From contig NZ_CP047950.1 in NCBI RefSeq assembly GCF_014280075.1, positions 1,116,001 to 1,180,000 on the forward strand: a stretch of 64,000 bases of DNA, read 5' to 3'. This document shows positions 8,147-17,656 of the stretch, in pieces (within the stretch, counting starts at the first letter, position 1; each line of letters opens with the position of its first letter). The notes under the pieces were generated by a model that was given only the letters and a program-made list of their open reading frames with translations, had not been told where the DNA came from and made no database searches. The translations under genes were made by a program, and so were the position numbers. Source of the stretch: Synechococcus sp. A15-62 (GTDB lineage Bacteria > Cyanobacteriota > Cyanobacteriia > PCC-6307 > Cyanobiaceae).

Positions 8147-10045
8147 TCAGGGACGAAGTCCTAAGCCCAAACAGGCTTCCTCCAGCAACTGAATCACCCG
8201 CTGATCCCTTGCCAGGTCGTTGTCACTGGTGAGGGATTCTTCTTGTTTGATGCTCGCCTGCAGGGTCTCACCATCGCCATTGGTAAGCGTCAGCCCTGAG
8301 CTTTGCGTCCACCGGGCGGTGTACTGGCGTGTGCCTCGGTCGATCAAGACCAACTCGGAGTGGGCGCGGATGGCTTTGAGCTCCAGTTGGAGTCGCTGTT
8401 CTCCCTGCCAGCGGTTGATCGAAATGCTGTAGGCCACGTCACAGCATTCGGGAACAGCTGCAGATGAATCCCATCGCCAGGCGATGGCGCGACGCTCACT
8501 CTCCCCTTGGCGCAGCGTCAGCGCCAGATGCCCTCCCTTGAGGTCTCGCCGATCCCCAACGCTCACCCCCCTCGACCAGAACAGAGGTTTGGGATGACCG
8601 ATCCCGAAGGGTGCCAGGGATTGCAGGTGGCGCCACAGATCCCAGTTCACATCCTTCAACTGCAGCAGAGCGTCGGGTTGCACGGGACGCCCCTGGGCCT
8701 GGGTCATCAGCCAGCTGTCGGCCTCGGCACAGAGACGCTCATGCAGGGCATGCACAAGCTCCGCTCTCACTGTGAACCCCCCTGCAGCGGGATGGCCGCC
8801 AAAACGGGTCAGCAAATCACTGCAACTGGAGAGAGCGCGATCCACAGCGAAGCCGATCGGTCCCCGCACCGAAGCCCGCAGGCTTCCATCCCCCTCACCG
8901 GCCAGAAGAGCGGTGGGACGGTGGTAACGCTCCATCAGCCGAGCAGCAACAATGCCGATCACCCCGTGGTGCCAGTGACTTTGTGCCAGGAGCAGAAAGG
9001 ACGGAAGTGCTTCATCGCTCTCCGCTTCCACCAGAGCCACGGCCTCCGCTTCGATCGCGTCGCAGAGATCCCTCCGCTGACGGTTGTAATCATCACAACG
9101 TCTTGCCAGGGCCATCGCTGAATCAGGATCCTCAGCTGTGAGCAGATCCACCACAAGCCTCGGTTCGCCGAGGCGACCGACGGCATTGATGCGTGGTGCA
9201 AGCTGAAACCCGATGTCCTCGGCCGTCAGCGGCCGTTCACCCAATCCGGCCAGGCGCTGAAGTGCTTGCAAGCCCTTGCACTCGGAGCGGTGCAGCTGGT
9301 TGAGCCCCTCGAGCAACCAACTGCGGTTGGCCCCCACCAGTGGTGCCATATCGGCCACCGTGCCGATGCAGAAAAGATCCAGTGCAACACGGATGGCTTC
9401 TGGTTTTTTCAGCGCCTCGGCAACGGCATGGGCCACCACATAGGCGAGCCCGACACCGGCCAGACCGCGGTAGGGCGAGCCCTCCGGCGTGGTGGCCGGG
9501 TGAATCAGTGCGGTCATCGGCGGCCGCTCCATCGGGATGGTGTGGTGATCGGTCACGATCACCTGCATGGTCAAACTTGCGGCAAGTTCAAGCGCTTCCC
9601 TCGCAGCAACTCCGTTATCAACGGTGACCAGGAGCCGCACTCCATCGTCGTAGAGCCGCTGCACCATGGCGGGATTGAGGCCATATCCCTCTTCCATCCG
9701 CGACGGAATGGCGGGTTCCGGCTCTGCACCCAGCGGGGCCAATGCCCGCAACAGCAGCGCTGTGCTCGTCATCCCATCGGCGTCGTAATCACCACAGATG
9801 GCGACACGTTCACGGGAGCGACAGGCCGCTACCAGACGAGCACAGGCCTGCTCAAGATCGGGGAAATGATCGCGGGTGGATGGCAGATCACCAGGGGAGA
9901 GAAAGCTCTCGGCTTCGGATGTGGAGCTGAATCCGCGGCGCCGCAGCACACAGCGCAGCGCCAGCGGCAAATCAAGCCCGCGCAACGGCGATGGTTCCAC
10001 CACGGCCGGAAGGGACCAGGACCAGTGGAGCGGAACAGCCGGCAA
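8147..10045 (-). CDS. recJ: Single-stranded-DNA-specific exonuclease RecJ
   Basis: The 632-residue protein has the DHH phosphoesterase motifs CGDYDADGMTSTALLLRAL (motif I), VTVDNG and VTDHHTIP (the DHH motif itself). The C-terminal DHHA1 region contains FGGHPAAGGFTV, and an OB-like domain follows. It degrades single-stranded DNA 5' to 3' in recombination and mismatch repair. The start at MPAVPLHWSW lies 19 nt from the divergent cbbY start, so the two genes share a very short control region. Confidence 0.93.
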   Translation of the reverse strand: MPAVPLHWSWSLPAVVEPSPLRGLDLPLALRCVLRRRGFSSTSEAESFLSPGDLPSTRDHFPDLEQACARLVAACRSRERVAICGDYDADGMTSTALLLRALAPLGAEPEPAIPSRMEEGYGLNPAMVQRLYDDGVRLLVTVDNGVAAREALELAASLTMQVIVTDHHTIPMERPPMTALIHPATTPEGSPYRGLAGVGLAYVVAHAVAEALKKPEAIRVALDLFCIGTVADMAPLVGANRSWLLEGLNQLHRSECKGLQALQRLAGLGERPLTAEDIGFQLAPRINAVGRLGEPRLVVDLLTAEDPDSAMALARRCDDYNRQRRDLCDAIEAEAVALVEAESDEALPSFLLLAQSHWHHGVIGIVAARLMERYHRPTALLAGEGDGSLRASVRGPIGFAVDRALSSCSDLLTRFGGHPAAGGFTVRAELVHALHERLCAEADSWLMTQAQGRPVQPDALLQLKDVNWDLWRHLQSLAPFGIGHPKPLFWSRGVSVGDRRDLKGGHLALTLRQGESERRAIAWRWDSSAAVPECCDVAYSISINRWQGEQRLQLELKAIRAHSELVLIDRGTRQYTARWTQSSGLTLTNGDGETLQASIKQEESLTSDNDLARDQRVIQLLEEACLGLGLRP

Positions 10046-10064
10046 GGGAACACAACAGGCGGTG

Positions 10065-10856
10065 ATGTCCCAGCATTGTGCCGTTGCTGCTCCTCAAGTG
10101 AACAGGCTTTCAGCGGTCTTTTGGGATGTGGATGGCACCTTGGCCGACACGGAAATGGACGGTCATCGACCGGCCTTCAACATGGCTTTCAAGGAGCTGG
10201 ATCTCCCCTTCGTTTGGGATGAAGCGCTGTACAACCGGCTGCTGGCGATTCCCGGTGGACTCCGCAGGGTGAAGCTTCACGCTGAAGCCTGTGGTGTGGC
10301 CCTCAGTCAGCACCAGCTGGCCCAGGTACGAGATCGAAAACGCTTCCATTACCTGGAACGGGTTCGCCAAGGGCATGTGCAGCTCCGCCCTGGTGTGAAA
10401 AGGCTTTTGAAGGAGTTGAGTCACTCAGGCGTGCAGCAGTGGATCGTCACCTCCAGCGGATCAGCGTCGGTGATGGCTCTGCTGGAACAGTTACAGCAGC
10501 AGATCCCCTGCTTCGATGGGGTGGTGACGTCGGATGACGTTGCTGCGGGCAAGCCAGCGCCGGACGGCTACCTGCTCGCCCTCAAACGCAGTGGGGCCAA
10601 CAGTGCTGCCAGCCTTGCCGTCGAGGATTCTGCGGCGGGGCTTTCGGCAGCCAGAGCCGCAGGTCTGCGTTGTCTGCTGACCCCATCCCCCTGGGATGCC
10701 GAAGCCCTGCGCGATTCCAGTGGCGAGGCCGCTGCAGTGCTGGATCACCTGGGGGACCCGGGAGAGCCAGCAACGGTGCTTTCCGGCGCCTCTTGCCAGG
10801 AGGAGGCAGTGACGCTGAAGTATCTGGAGACTCTGTTGTCGGTACCGGATCGATGA
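10065..10856 (+). CDS. cbbY: CbbY-like HAD-superfamily phosphatase
   Basis: The 263-residue HAD hydrolase has motif I VFWDVDGTLADTE (nucleophile Asp21, acid/base Asp23), the cap residues DGHRPAFNMAF, motif II VTSSGSA, and motif III/IV KPAPDGYLLAL with AVEDSAAGL. The DGHR and WDEALYNRLLAIPGG segments match the CbbY subgroup. Plant and proteobacterial CbbY hydrolyse xylulose-1,5-bisphosphate, a misfire product that inhibits Rubisco. The long upstream extension of the frame overlaps recJ and is not credible; a GTG at 10098 is a second possible start. It overlaps ycf20 by 4 nt. Confidence 0.82.
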   Translation: MSQHCAVAAPQVNRLSAVFWDVDGTLADTEMDGHRPAFNMAFKELDLPFVWDEALYNRLLAIPGGLRRVKLHAEACGVALSQHQLAQVRDRKRFHYLERVRQGHVQLRPGVKRLLKELSHSGVQQWIVTSSGSASVMALLEQLQQQIPCFDGVVTSDDVAAGKPAPDGYLLALKRSGANSAASLAVEDSAAGLSAARAAGLRCLLTPSPWDAEALRDSSGEAAAVLDHLGDPGEPATVLSGASCQEEAVTLKYLETLLSVPDR

Positions 10857-11164
10857 GCTCAATCCAGCGCACACGACTGGCTGGGCTGCAGAACAAGTGG
10901 GGGGACGGAATTCGTCGGTCTTGGTCTGGACCCTGGTGGCGCCGCAGTGCTTCGTTGTTGCTGCTTCTGCTTGGGTTTTTCATCGGCAGCAACCTCCCCA
11001 TCTACATCCTGAACGCCGTCGAACTCAGGACTCACTTAGCGCTCTATGCCCTGATCGCCTGTGAATTGATGGTGGTTGGGCGTCGTCGTCTCCCCTGGCT
11101 CGACAACATCCGGATCGGATTTGTCTATGCCGTTGTTTTGGAGGCATTCAAAGTTGGATCCTGA
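10853..11164 (+). CDS. ycf20: Ycf20 family (DUF565) membrane protein
   Basis: The 103-residue protein has a basic amphipathic N-terminus (MSSIQRTRLAGLQNKW). It then has a hydrophobic helix (SLLLLLLGFFIGSNLPIYIL), the conserved segment VGRRRLPWLDNIRIGFVYAV and a final short helix. This is the Ycf20/DUF565 pattern found in cyanobacteria and plastids. In algae and plants, Ycf20 homologues affect non-photochemical quenching; the cyanobacterial role is not settled. Its ATG overlaps the cbbY stop (ATGA) and its end overlaps the glycerate kinase start. Confidence 0.85.
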   Translation: MSSIQRTRLAGLQNKWGDGIRRSWSGPWWRRSASLLLLLLGFFIGSNLPIYILNAVELRTHLALYALIACELMVVGRRRLPWLDNIRIGFVYAVVLEAFKVGS

Positions 11165-12131
11165 GGCTCAACGCCTGATTTCAATCACGGACCAGCGCCG
11201 GTTGCTTCAGTATCTCGAGCTGGGTGATGTGGAGCGTTGGTTGGCTCAACAGCACAAGTCCGGGCGTTACCGGATCGCCCTTGATCACTGGCATCCCCAG
11301 GCGGCCCCGGATTGGCTGTGGTCTGTTGGCCTGCCCCTCCTGAGCCTGGCTGAAAAATGGAGCGGAAAACGCCGTCTGATCGGATTCAGCGCCCTGCCCG
11401 GATGCGGGAAAACCACACTGGGGCAATGGATTGAAGCCGCAGCGAAAGCACTTGACCTCTCCGTACAGGTGGTTTCGCTGGATGATTTTTATTTCGAGGC
11501 CAAACGCCTGGATGAAGCGATGCGCGGCAACCCCTGGGGTGTGCCCCGTGCGCTTCCCGGCAGCCATGATCTGGGACTGCTGCAGGAGTGTCTCGAGACA
11601 TGGCGACAGGGTGAGAACGTCCTGCTGCCCTGCTTCGACAAAGCCAAACGACATGGACGTGGAGATCGGAGCGGTTGGCGTCGTTGCGCTGCCGACCTGC
11701 TGATTTTTGAGGGTTGGTTTGTGGGCTGCAGACCAAATGCCGACTTAACGACGGATGAGCCCCATCTCGAGAGCCCCCTAACGCCGCAGGAGATGGAGTG
11801 GCGCCTGAAGCTGCAACCTGTGCTCGCCCACTACGAACCCACCTGGAATTGTTTCGATCAACTCTGGCAACTGCGAGCGACTGACTTCAACGCGCCTTGG
11901 CGATGGAAGCGGCAACAGGAAGCCACCCTTGAGGCGGAGCGGGGTGTGTCGCTATCGAATGCCGACTTGGATCGTTTCATCCGCATGATTCTGTGCTCGC
12001 TGCCATCGAGCAGTTTTCACACCATGCGAGCAGATGTTGTTGTGGAGGTGGATCCGGATCGAACCCTGCGGCGAATCCACCTCCCGAGTTCCACTCAGGA
12101 TTCGCCGTCTTCGGACTCACTCACCGGATAA
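11154..12131 (+). CDS. glyK: D-glycerate 3-kinase
   Basis: The 325-residue P-loop kinase shows Walker [18 protein letters not shown] and the downstream [29 protein letters not shown] and [12 protein letters not shown] segments of the plant/cyanobacterial glycerate kinase type. It phosphorylates glycerate to 3-phosphoglycerate, the last step of photorespiration. I chose the TTG at 11154 because GGAGG lies 9 nt upstream, inside the end of ycf20; the ATG at 11127 is an alternative. Its 3' end overlaps the convergent rpmF gene by 37 nt. Confidence 0.88.
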   Translation: MDPEAQRLISITDQRRLLQYLELGDVERWLAQQHKSGRYRIALDHWHPQAAPDWLWSVGLPLLSLAEKWSGKRRLIGFSALPGCGKTTLGQWIEAAAKALDLSVQVVSLDDFYFEAKRLDEAMRGNPWGVPRALPGSHDLGLLQECLETWRQGENVLLPCFDKAKRHGRGDRSGWRRCAADLLIFEGWFVGCRPNADLTTDEPHLESPLTPQEMEWRLKLQPVLAHYEPTWNCFDQLWQLRATDFNAPWRWKRQQEATLEAERGVSLSNADLDRFIRMILCSLPSSSFHTMRADVVVEVDPDRTLRRIHLPSSTQDSPSSDSLTG

Positions 12132-12271
12132 ACAAAACCCTGGGCGCGGCCACTCAGAACAGACTTGCCGATGGACATGGCGCGCTGGGCGGCAACGGCT
12201 GCCTTGGCCTTCCAGGTAGCGCTGCGCTGGTTGCGCTTGGCCTTGGATGTTTTCTTCTTCGGGACGGCCAT
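12095..12271 (-). CDS. rpmF: 50S ribosomal protein L32
   Basis: The 58-residue protein begins [20 protein letters not shown] and continues with [20 protein letters not shown], then [18 protein letters not shown]. The strongly basic [10 protein letters not shown]...R start and the GFVYP segment match cyanobacterial and plastid L32. It is convergent with and overlaps the end of glyK, and divergent from ftsH. A weak Shine-Dalgarno (AGGCGA) precedes the ATG, and a strong hairpin lies about 15 nt upstream. Confidence 0.93.
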   Translation of the reverse strand: MAVPKKKTSKAKRNQRSATWKAKAAVAAQRAMSIGKSVLSGRAQGFVYPVSESEDGES

Positions 12272-12285
12272 TTCGCCTGGTGGAT

Positions 12286-12313
12286 TTCCAAACCGAGATT
12301 GTCTCGTTTGGAA
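12286..12313. promoter_or_regulatory. Hairpin between rpmF and ftsH
   Basis: The arms TTCCAAACCGAGA (12286-12298) and TCTCGTTTGGAA (12302-12313) are complementary over 12 bp with one bulged C and a TTG loop. The hairpin lies 15 nt upstream of the rpmF ATG on the minus strand and 28 nt upstream of the chosen ftsH start on the plus strand. No U-run follows on either strand, so a rho-independent terminator is unlikely. A leader structure or an operator is possible. Confidence 0.6.
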
Positions 12314-12340
12314 CCCCCTTGCGTCAAATCGCTAGGCTCC

Positions 12341-14158
12341 GTGCAGCGCAGCGTTGACGTGGCACCAGGTTCGGACGACTCCAGTGTTTCCGCGGCCCCT
12401 CAGAAGGCTCAACCTTCTTCGATTCAGGGTTTTTGGACGAAGCAGGACACGGTGAGTTACTCCACCCTGCTGAAAGATATCGATGCGAAAGAGATCAAAC
12501 AGTTGGATCTTGTGCCCGGTCAACGGGAGGTAAGAGTCCAATACAACGATGGCCGACGGATCATCGTTCCCGTTTTCGCCAACGACAACCAAATCCTTCG
12601 GGCTGCCGAGAGTTCCGGCACGCCGCTGACGGTCGTTGACATACGCCGCGAACAGGCAGGACGCGAACTGGCGGGAACCCTGATGTTGGTTCTGCTGGTG
12701 GTGGTCGGCTTGTCGTTTCTGCTGAAGCGTTCGGCTCAAATGGCGAACAGAGCTCTTGGGTTTGGGCGCAGTCAACCTCGCTTGAAACCCCAGGAAGACC
12801 TTCAGCTCCGTTTTGAGGATGTTGCCGGCATTAACGATGCGCGGCTTGAACTTGAGGAGGTGGTCACGTTTCTCAAACAGCCCGAGGCCTTCATCCGCCT
12901 CGGCGCCAAGATCCCTCGGGGCGTGCTGCTTGTGGGCCCCCCTGGTACCGGGAAAACGCTTCTTGCCAAGGCGATTGCAGGAGAGGCGGGTGTGCCGTTC
13001 TTCTCCATCGCTGCCTCTGAGTTTGTTGAGCTGTTCGTGGGTGTTGGTGCGAGCAGGGTTCGCGATCTGTTCCGCCAGGCCAAGGAAAAGTCCCCCTGCA
13101 TCGTTTTCATCGACGAGATCGATGCCGTCGGTCGTCAACGCGGGGCTGGCATCGGCGGCGGCAACGATGAACGGGAGCAAACCCTCAACCAACTCCTGAC
13201 GGAGATGGACGGTTTTGAGGAGAACTCCGGTGTGATCCTCCTGGCGGCTACCAATCGCGCCGACGTGCTCGACGCCGCACTGTTGCGTCCAGGACGCTTC
13301 GATCGCCGCATTGATGTGGGCCTTCCCGATCGCCGAGGTCGCGAGGCCATTCTCGCCGTGCATGCGAGAACTCGTCCCCTCGATGACGCAGTTTCGCTGT
13401 CGGATTGGGCGAGCCGCACTCCGGGGTTTTCAGGGGCTGACCTCGCCAATCTGCTTAACGAAGCAGCCATCCTCACGGCCCGCCAGAACATGCTCCGCAT
13501 CGGTGAATTTCAGCTGGAGGGAGCCCTGGAGCGGATCACCATGGGCCTGAGCAATCGCCCCTTGCAGGACAGCGCCAAGAAACGGCTGATCGCTTATCAC
13601 GAGGTTGGTCATGCTCTGGTGGCAAGTTTGCTGCCGGCTGCCAACGCAGTGGACAAAGTCACGATTCTTCCCCGTGGGGGTGCCGGTGGTTACACCCGCT
13701 TCATGCCCGACGAGGAGGTGCTGGATTCCGGGTTGATCACGCGGTCGTCTTGTCTGGCTGACCTGGTTGTCGCCCTTGGTGGGCGGGCCGCTGAGCAGGT
13801 GGTGTTTGGATCGCTTGAAATCACCCAGGGCGCCAGTGGCGATCTCCAGATGGTGGCGCAACTCGCACGGGAAATGGTGACCCGTTTTGGCTTTTCCAAC
13901 CTCGGCCCCATGGCACTGGAGGGACCAGGCACGGAGGTGTTTCTGGGGCGCGATTGGTTCAATCAGCGGCCGGGCTATGCCGAATCCACAGGTCAAGCCA
14001 TTGATTCTCAAGTACGCCAGCTCGCCAAAAACGCTCTTGCACAAGCCATTGCCCTTCTGGAGCCTCGCCGCGAGTTGATGGATCAACTGGTGGACGTTTT
14101 GATCGCTGAGGAAACAATCGACGGTGATCGGTTCCGAGACATCGCTGGCCTCCCATGA
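12341..14158 (+). CDS. ftsH: ATP-dependent zinc metalloprotease FtsH with unusual N-terminus
   Basis: The 605-residue protein has Walker [20 protein letters not shown], Walker [15 protein letters not shown], the second region of homology ([20 protein letters not shown]), zinc site HEVGH and the third-ligand region TQGASGDLQ. It is an intact membrane protease of the type that clears damaged D1 in cyanobacteria. Only one hydrophobic helix is present ([18 protein letters not shown]), after the extracytoplasmic region. The usual first helix is absent if translation starts at the GTG at 12341. No ATG exists nearby, and farther-upstream starts would read antisense through rpmF. The start is therefore uncertain. 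It overlaps the UPF0182 gene by 4 nt. Confidence 0.88.
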   Translation: MQRSVDVAPGSDDSSVSAAPQKAQPSSIQGFWTKQDTVSYSTLLKDIDAKEIKQLDLVPGQREVRVQYNDGRRIIVPVFANDNQILRAAESSGTPLTVVDIRREQAGRELAGTLMLVLLVVVGLSFLLKRSAQMANRALGFGRSQPRLKPQEDLQLRFEDVAGINDARLELEEVVTFLKQPEAFIRLGAKIPRGVLLVGPPGTGKTLLAKAIAGEAGVPFFSIAASEFVELFVGVGASRVRDLFRQAKEKSPCIVFIDEIDAVGRQRGAGIGGGNDEREQTLNQLLTEMDGFEENSGVILLAATNRADVLDAALLRPGRFDRRIDVGLPDRRGREAILAVHARTRPLDDAVSLSDWASRTPGFSGADLANLLNEAAILTARQNMLRIGEFQLEGALERITMGLSNRPLQDSAKKRLIAYHEVGHALVASLLPAANAVDKVTILPRGGAGGYTRFMPDEEVLDSGLITRSSCLADLVVALGGRAAEQVVFGSLEITQGASGDLQMVAQLAREMVTRFGFSNLGPMALEGPGTEVFLGRDWFNQRPGYAESTGQAIDSQVRQLAKNALAQAIALLEPRRELMDQLVDVLIAEETIDGDRFRDIAGLP

Positions 14159-16899
14159 GACGCCTCCTCCTTCTGCTGCCGCTGGTTGTTGTTGCAGCGC
14201 GGATGCAGATCGAGTGGCTCTGGTTCGATCAGTTCAATTTGGCCAATGTGCTTTTAGAGCGCTGGCTTCTTCAGCTTTTGTTGGCGGGGGTGGCAATGCT
14301 GCCGTTGCTTGCAGCCCGGGCCTGGTCCAGACAATTCAGACAACAGAGGCTGACGTCCTCCCAGGGGATCAGCCTTCGTGGATGGCCGTACGGAATCGCC
14401 CTGCTGATCTGCGCTGGTGTGGTGCTGATCAGTGCACTGCTGACGCTGGATCTTTTGGCGTTGGCCATCCGTGATCCATTTCAACTCGGGGATTGGCAGT
14501 CAAACGTATGGCCTCACAACCGAATCGGCTCAGTTGTGAAGCTCGTCCAAGTTGGGGGGATTGGCCTGGCGATGGCCTGGCTGCGTTTGAGGCCTTGGTT
14601 GGGCCGGATTGTTGCTGCGTCGTGGGTTGTTGTCGTCAGCCGCGCCTGGGGAATCTGGTCGCTGGCTCTCTGGATTCCTGATGAATCCACGAAAGACCCC
14701 TTGCTCGGAACGGATTTGAGCTTCGGCTTGGGGCGTTTTGCCGGAGTGCATCTGGCCCTGGACCTGCTGCTCTTGGGCGCCGCGTTCACCCTCGTGTTTG
14801 AGCTCTGGCGGGTTCTGGCGAGTTCACAAGCCATCTCTGACTGGGCCAGTCCGGCCTTTTCACCGCGACAGATTCGGTTGATCCGGTTGCTTTCGGCGCT
14901 TCTGCTGCTCGGAGCAGCAGGACTGGTGTGGTTATCGAGGCACCAGCTCCTGTGGACTCAACACGGCCTGGTGGCAGGGGCTGGATGGTTGCAGGCCCAC
15001 ATGACCCTTCCGTTGCGTGGTTTCGCCACACTGCTGCTGGTGCTGATGGGGTTGGCGCTTCTGTTGCCCTGTCAGCGACGGCTGCGTCAATTCCTTGCAC
15101 TGGCCTTGGCGACGCTCGTCCTGCTGGAGACGGTGGCAACACCGCTGACGCGCTGGCTCGTAGTGCGTCCCAGGGAGTTTGCTTTACAAGAGCGCTATCT
15201 AAAAAATGCCATTGAGGCCACGCAATGGGGCTTCCAGTTGGATCAAATCAAGAGTCAAGTCGATGACCCCTCAAGGTTCAGTCCGACTGATCGTGAGGAA
15301 GGAGCCAGCACGCTTGAAAATGTCCGCATCTGGGACAGCGGTCCCCTGCTGGAAGCAAACCGTCAGCTGCAACAGCTGAGGGTCTACTACCGCTTTTCCA
15401 ACGCAGCCGTTGACCGCTATCCGTTGAATCAAGACAGCGATTCATCCCAGCAGGTGATTGTCTCGGCCCGCGAGTTGGATCAATCCGCATTGCCACGTCG
15501 TTCCAAAACCTGGCAAAACCGCCATTTCATCTTCACCCACGGCTACGGCTTCACCGTCAGTCCGGTGAATGAACGCAGAGACGATGGTCTCCCCTCCTAT
15601 TTCATCAAAGGGCTTGGCACAGAAACAAAAATCGCTGGAAATCCAGCGCTGGGTATTGAACGATCGGAGGTTGAGGAAGAAATTCCCGTCGGTGACGCAG
15701 CGCTCTATTACGGGATGCTTCCTTCCCCCTATGCCATTGCTCCAACAGATATAGCGGAATTCGATTACCCCGAAGGCGACATCAATGTGATGACGCATTA
15801 TCAGGGATCGGGCGGCGTGCCGATTGGAACCTGGCTTCAACGTTGCTCAGCAGCCTTTTATCTTCGTGAACCTCGATTGCTGTTTACAAACGCGATCAAT
15901 GCTGATTCCAAACTGCTGATCCGGCGTGATGTGCGCAGTCGCGTTAAAGCGATCGCACCCTTCATTGATTTTCGCGGTGAACCTTACTTGATCTCAATTC
16001 CCGATGCTCAGCAGGGTTCCATTAATACGATCAACCAGAATTCAAATCAACGCCAGCAACATCAGTATTGGGTCGTTGAGGGTTACACCCACAGCCCAAC
16101 TCTGGCCTATAGCGCAGCAGTCTCGCCAGACGATTCTGATCGATATTTAAGAAACTCGGTAAAAGCCATCGTCGATGCCTACAACGGCAGCATTCGTTTT
16201 TTCATATCAGAGCCTGAGGATCCGATTGTGAATGCCTGGATTCGCGGCTTCCCCGATTTATTTGAACCAATGCAGACGATGCCACGTCTTGTTCGTGATC
16301 ACCGCAGAGTTCCTGAAGATTTCTTCAATGTTCAGGTGAATCAGCTCAAGCGGTATCACGTAGACGATCCTCAAATCTTCTACAACGGGGATGATGTTTG
16401 GCAGGTTCCCAGTGAAATCTATGGGGGGCAAAAAATTAACGTTGAGCCATATCACATCACAGCCCAAGTCCAAGGCAACGACAGCTCAGAATTTCTTCTG
16501 CTCCAACCGCTGACCCCCCTGGCTCGTCCGAATCTCACAGCCTGGTTGGTGGCTCGAAACGACGGCGACCACTACGGTGAATTAGAACTTATCGATTTTC
16601 CTAAAGACAAAATCATCCTTGGCCCGGAGCAAGTTCAGGCGCTGATTCATCAGGATCCAGACGTGAGCGAGCAGTTTGGCCTTTGGGATCAGGACGACCT
16701 CGAGCTCGTGCAAGGCAATCTTCTTGTGCTTCCCGTTGGTTCAGGACTGCTGTATGTGGAACCGGTGTATCTGCGCACCAGGAAGGTTGGGCTGCCCTCG
16801 CTGGCCAGGATTGTTGTGAGTGACGGTCGGTTGGTCGCCATGGACCAGGACCTCAATCTCGCTTTGGATCAACTCATGAAAAAAGCCCCACCCGTTTGA
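14155..16899 (+). CDS. UPF0182 family membrane protein
   Basis: The 914-residue protein has about seven hydrophobic segments in the first 340 residues, beginning [18 protein letters not shown] large hydrophilic domain follows with conserved stretches such as WQNRHFIFTHGYGFTVSPVN, YYGMLPSPYAI and YWVVEGYTHSPTLAYSA. This matches UPF0182 (COG1615), of unknown function; by topology the C-terminal domain is probably extracytoplasmic. The ATG overlaps the ftsH stop, which suggests the two membrane proteins are made together. The last codons also encode the terminator of the convergent peroxiredoxin gene. Confidence 0.9.
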   Translation: MRRLLLLLPLVVVAARMQIEWLWFDQFNLANVLLERWLLQLLLAGVAMLPLLAARAWSRQFRQQRLTSSQGISLRGWPYGIALLICAGVVLISALLTLDLLALAIRDPFQLGDWQSNVWPHNRIGSVVKLVQVGGIGLAMAWLRLRPWLGRIVAASWVVVVSRAWGIWSLALWIPDESTKDPLLGTDLSFGLGRFAGVHLALDLLLLGAAFTLVFELWRVLASSQAISDWASPAFSPRQIRLIRLLSALLLLGAAGLVWLSRHQLLWTQHGLVAGAGWLQAHMTLPLRGFATLLLVLMGLALLLPCQRRLRQFLALALATLVLLETVATPLTRWLVVRPREFALQERYLKNAIEATQWGFQLDQIKSQVDDPSRFSPTDREEGASTLENVRIWDSGPLLEANRQLQQLRVYYRFSNAAVDRYPLNQDSDSSQQVIVSARELDQSALPRRSKTWQNRHFIFTHGYGFTVSPVNERRDDGLPSYFIKGLGTETKIAGNPALGIERSEVEEEIPVGDAALYYGMLPSPYAIAPTDIAEFDYPEGDINVMTHYQGSGGVPIGTWLQRCSAAFYLREPRLLFTNAINADSKLLIRRDVRSRVKAIAPFIDFRGEPYLISIPDAQQGSINTINQNSNQRQQHQYWVVEGYTHSPTLAYSAAVSPDDSDRYLRNSVKAIVDAYNGSIRFFISEPEDPIVNAWIRGFPDLFEPMQTMPRLVRDHRRVPEDFFNVQVNQLKRYHVDDPQIFYNGDDVWQVPSEIYGGQKINVEPYHITAQVQGNDSSEFLLLQPLTPLARPNLTAWLVARNDGDHYGELELIDFPKDKIILGPEQVQALIHQDPDVSEQFGLWDQDDLELVQGNLLVLPVGSGLLYVEPVYLRTRKVGLPSLARIVVSDGRLVAMDQDLNLALDQLMKKAPPV

Positions 16900-16909
16900 C
16901 GGGCAGGGC
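16879..16909 (-). terminator. Rho-independent terminator of the peroxiredoxin gene
   Basis: Read on the minus strand, GCCC-TG-CCCGT-CAA-ACGGG-TG-GGGC forms a 9-bp stem with a 2x2 internal loop and a 3-nt loop, followed directly by six T residues. It lies 27 nt past the peroxiredoxin stop and overlaps the last codons and stop of the convergent UPF0182 gene. Confidence 0.72.
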
Positions 16910-16935
16910 AAAAACTGAATGATTTGATCGAACGA

Positions 16936-17538
16936 TCAGCCGATGGCGGAGAAGTATTCCTTTGAACCCTTGGGATCAGGCTTCATGGTCTTTTCACCAG
17001 GAGTCCAGTTGGCCGGGCAAACCTCATCGGGGTTGGACTGCACGTACTGGAAGGCCTGCAGAACCCGCAGGGTCTCATCCACGTTGCGGCCAACAGGCAG
17101 GTTGTTGATGGTGGCATGCATGATCACACCATCGGGGTCGATGATGAACAGACCACGAAGGGCAACACCCTCAGCGTCATCGAGAACATTGTAGGCCGTG
17201 GAAATTTCCTTCTTCAGGTCGGCAACGAGGGGATAGTTGATATCGCCCAGGCCACCCTGATTCCGAGGGGTCTGGATCCAAGCCAGGTGACTGAACTGGC
17301 TGTCCACCGAAACGCCGAGAACCTCGGTGTTCTTGCTGGAGAAATCAGCGTAGCGGTCGCTGAAAGCCGTGATTTCAGTCGGGCAAACGAAGGTGAAATC
17401 CAGTGGATAGAAGAACAGCACCACGTACTTGCCCCGATACTGGGACAGGGTGACTTCCTTGAACTCCTGGTCCACCACTGCGGTGGCTGTGAAATCAGGG
17501 GCCTGCTGGCCCACACGCAAGCAACCGGTGTCGGTCAT
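16936..17538 (-). CDS. Typical 2-Cys peroxiredoxin
   Basis: The 200-residue AhpC/TSA-type peroxiredoxin has its peroxidatic cysteine in [13 protein letters not shown] (Cys52) and its resolving cysteine in [11 protein letters not shown] (Cys174). The C-terminus ends [11 protein letters not shown], with the YF motif associated with overoxidation-sensitive forms. It reduces H2O2 and organic peroxides with electrons from thioredoxin, protecting the photosynthetic cell. It is a single-gene unit with its own terminator just downstream, divergent from a small unknown gene. Confidence 0.94.
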   Translation of the reverse strand: MTDTGCLRVGQQAPDFTATAVVDQEFKEVTLSQYRGKYVVLFFYPLDFTFVCPTEITAFSDRYADFSSKNTEVLGVSVDSQFSHLAWIQTPRNQGGLGDINYPLVADLKKEISTAYNVLDDAEGVALRGLFIIDPDGVIMHATINNLPVGRNVDETLRVLQAFQYVQSNPDEVCPANWTPGEKTMKPDPKGSKEYFSAIG

Positions 17539-17656
17539 GTTCGGGAGGTGAATGAGTGAGCTGAATGCCGCCGACTTAACACGTAGTCGATCCGACTTCC
17601 AGTATCAGGATTGAACCTATCACGACCATAGCCATCCGTCGCCATAAACTCAGTTG

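Noticed and set aside
9266-10222. 318-codon plus-strand frame over recJ
   Set aside because: It is a shadow of RecJ in a GC-rich genome; the RecJ motifs are unambiguous on the other strand.
11993-12340. In-frame upstream extension of ftsH (116 residues with a hydrophobic stretch)
   Set aside because: It runs antisense through rpmF and the end of glyK and has the composition of a shadow frame; L32 is a certain gene.
12332-13363. 343-codon open frame on the minus strand
   Set aside because: It is antisense to the highly conserved AAA domain of FtsH; no domain is recognisable in it.
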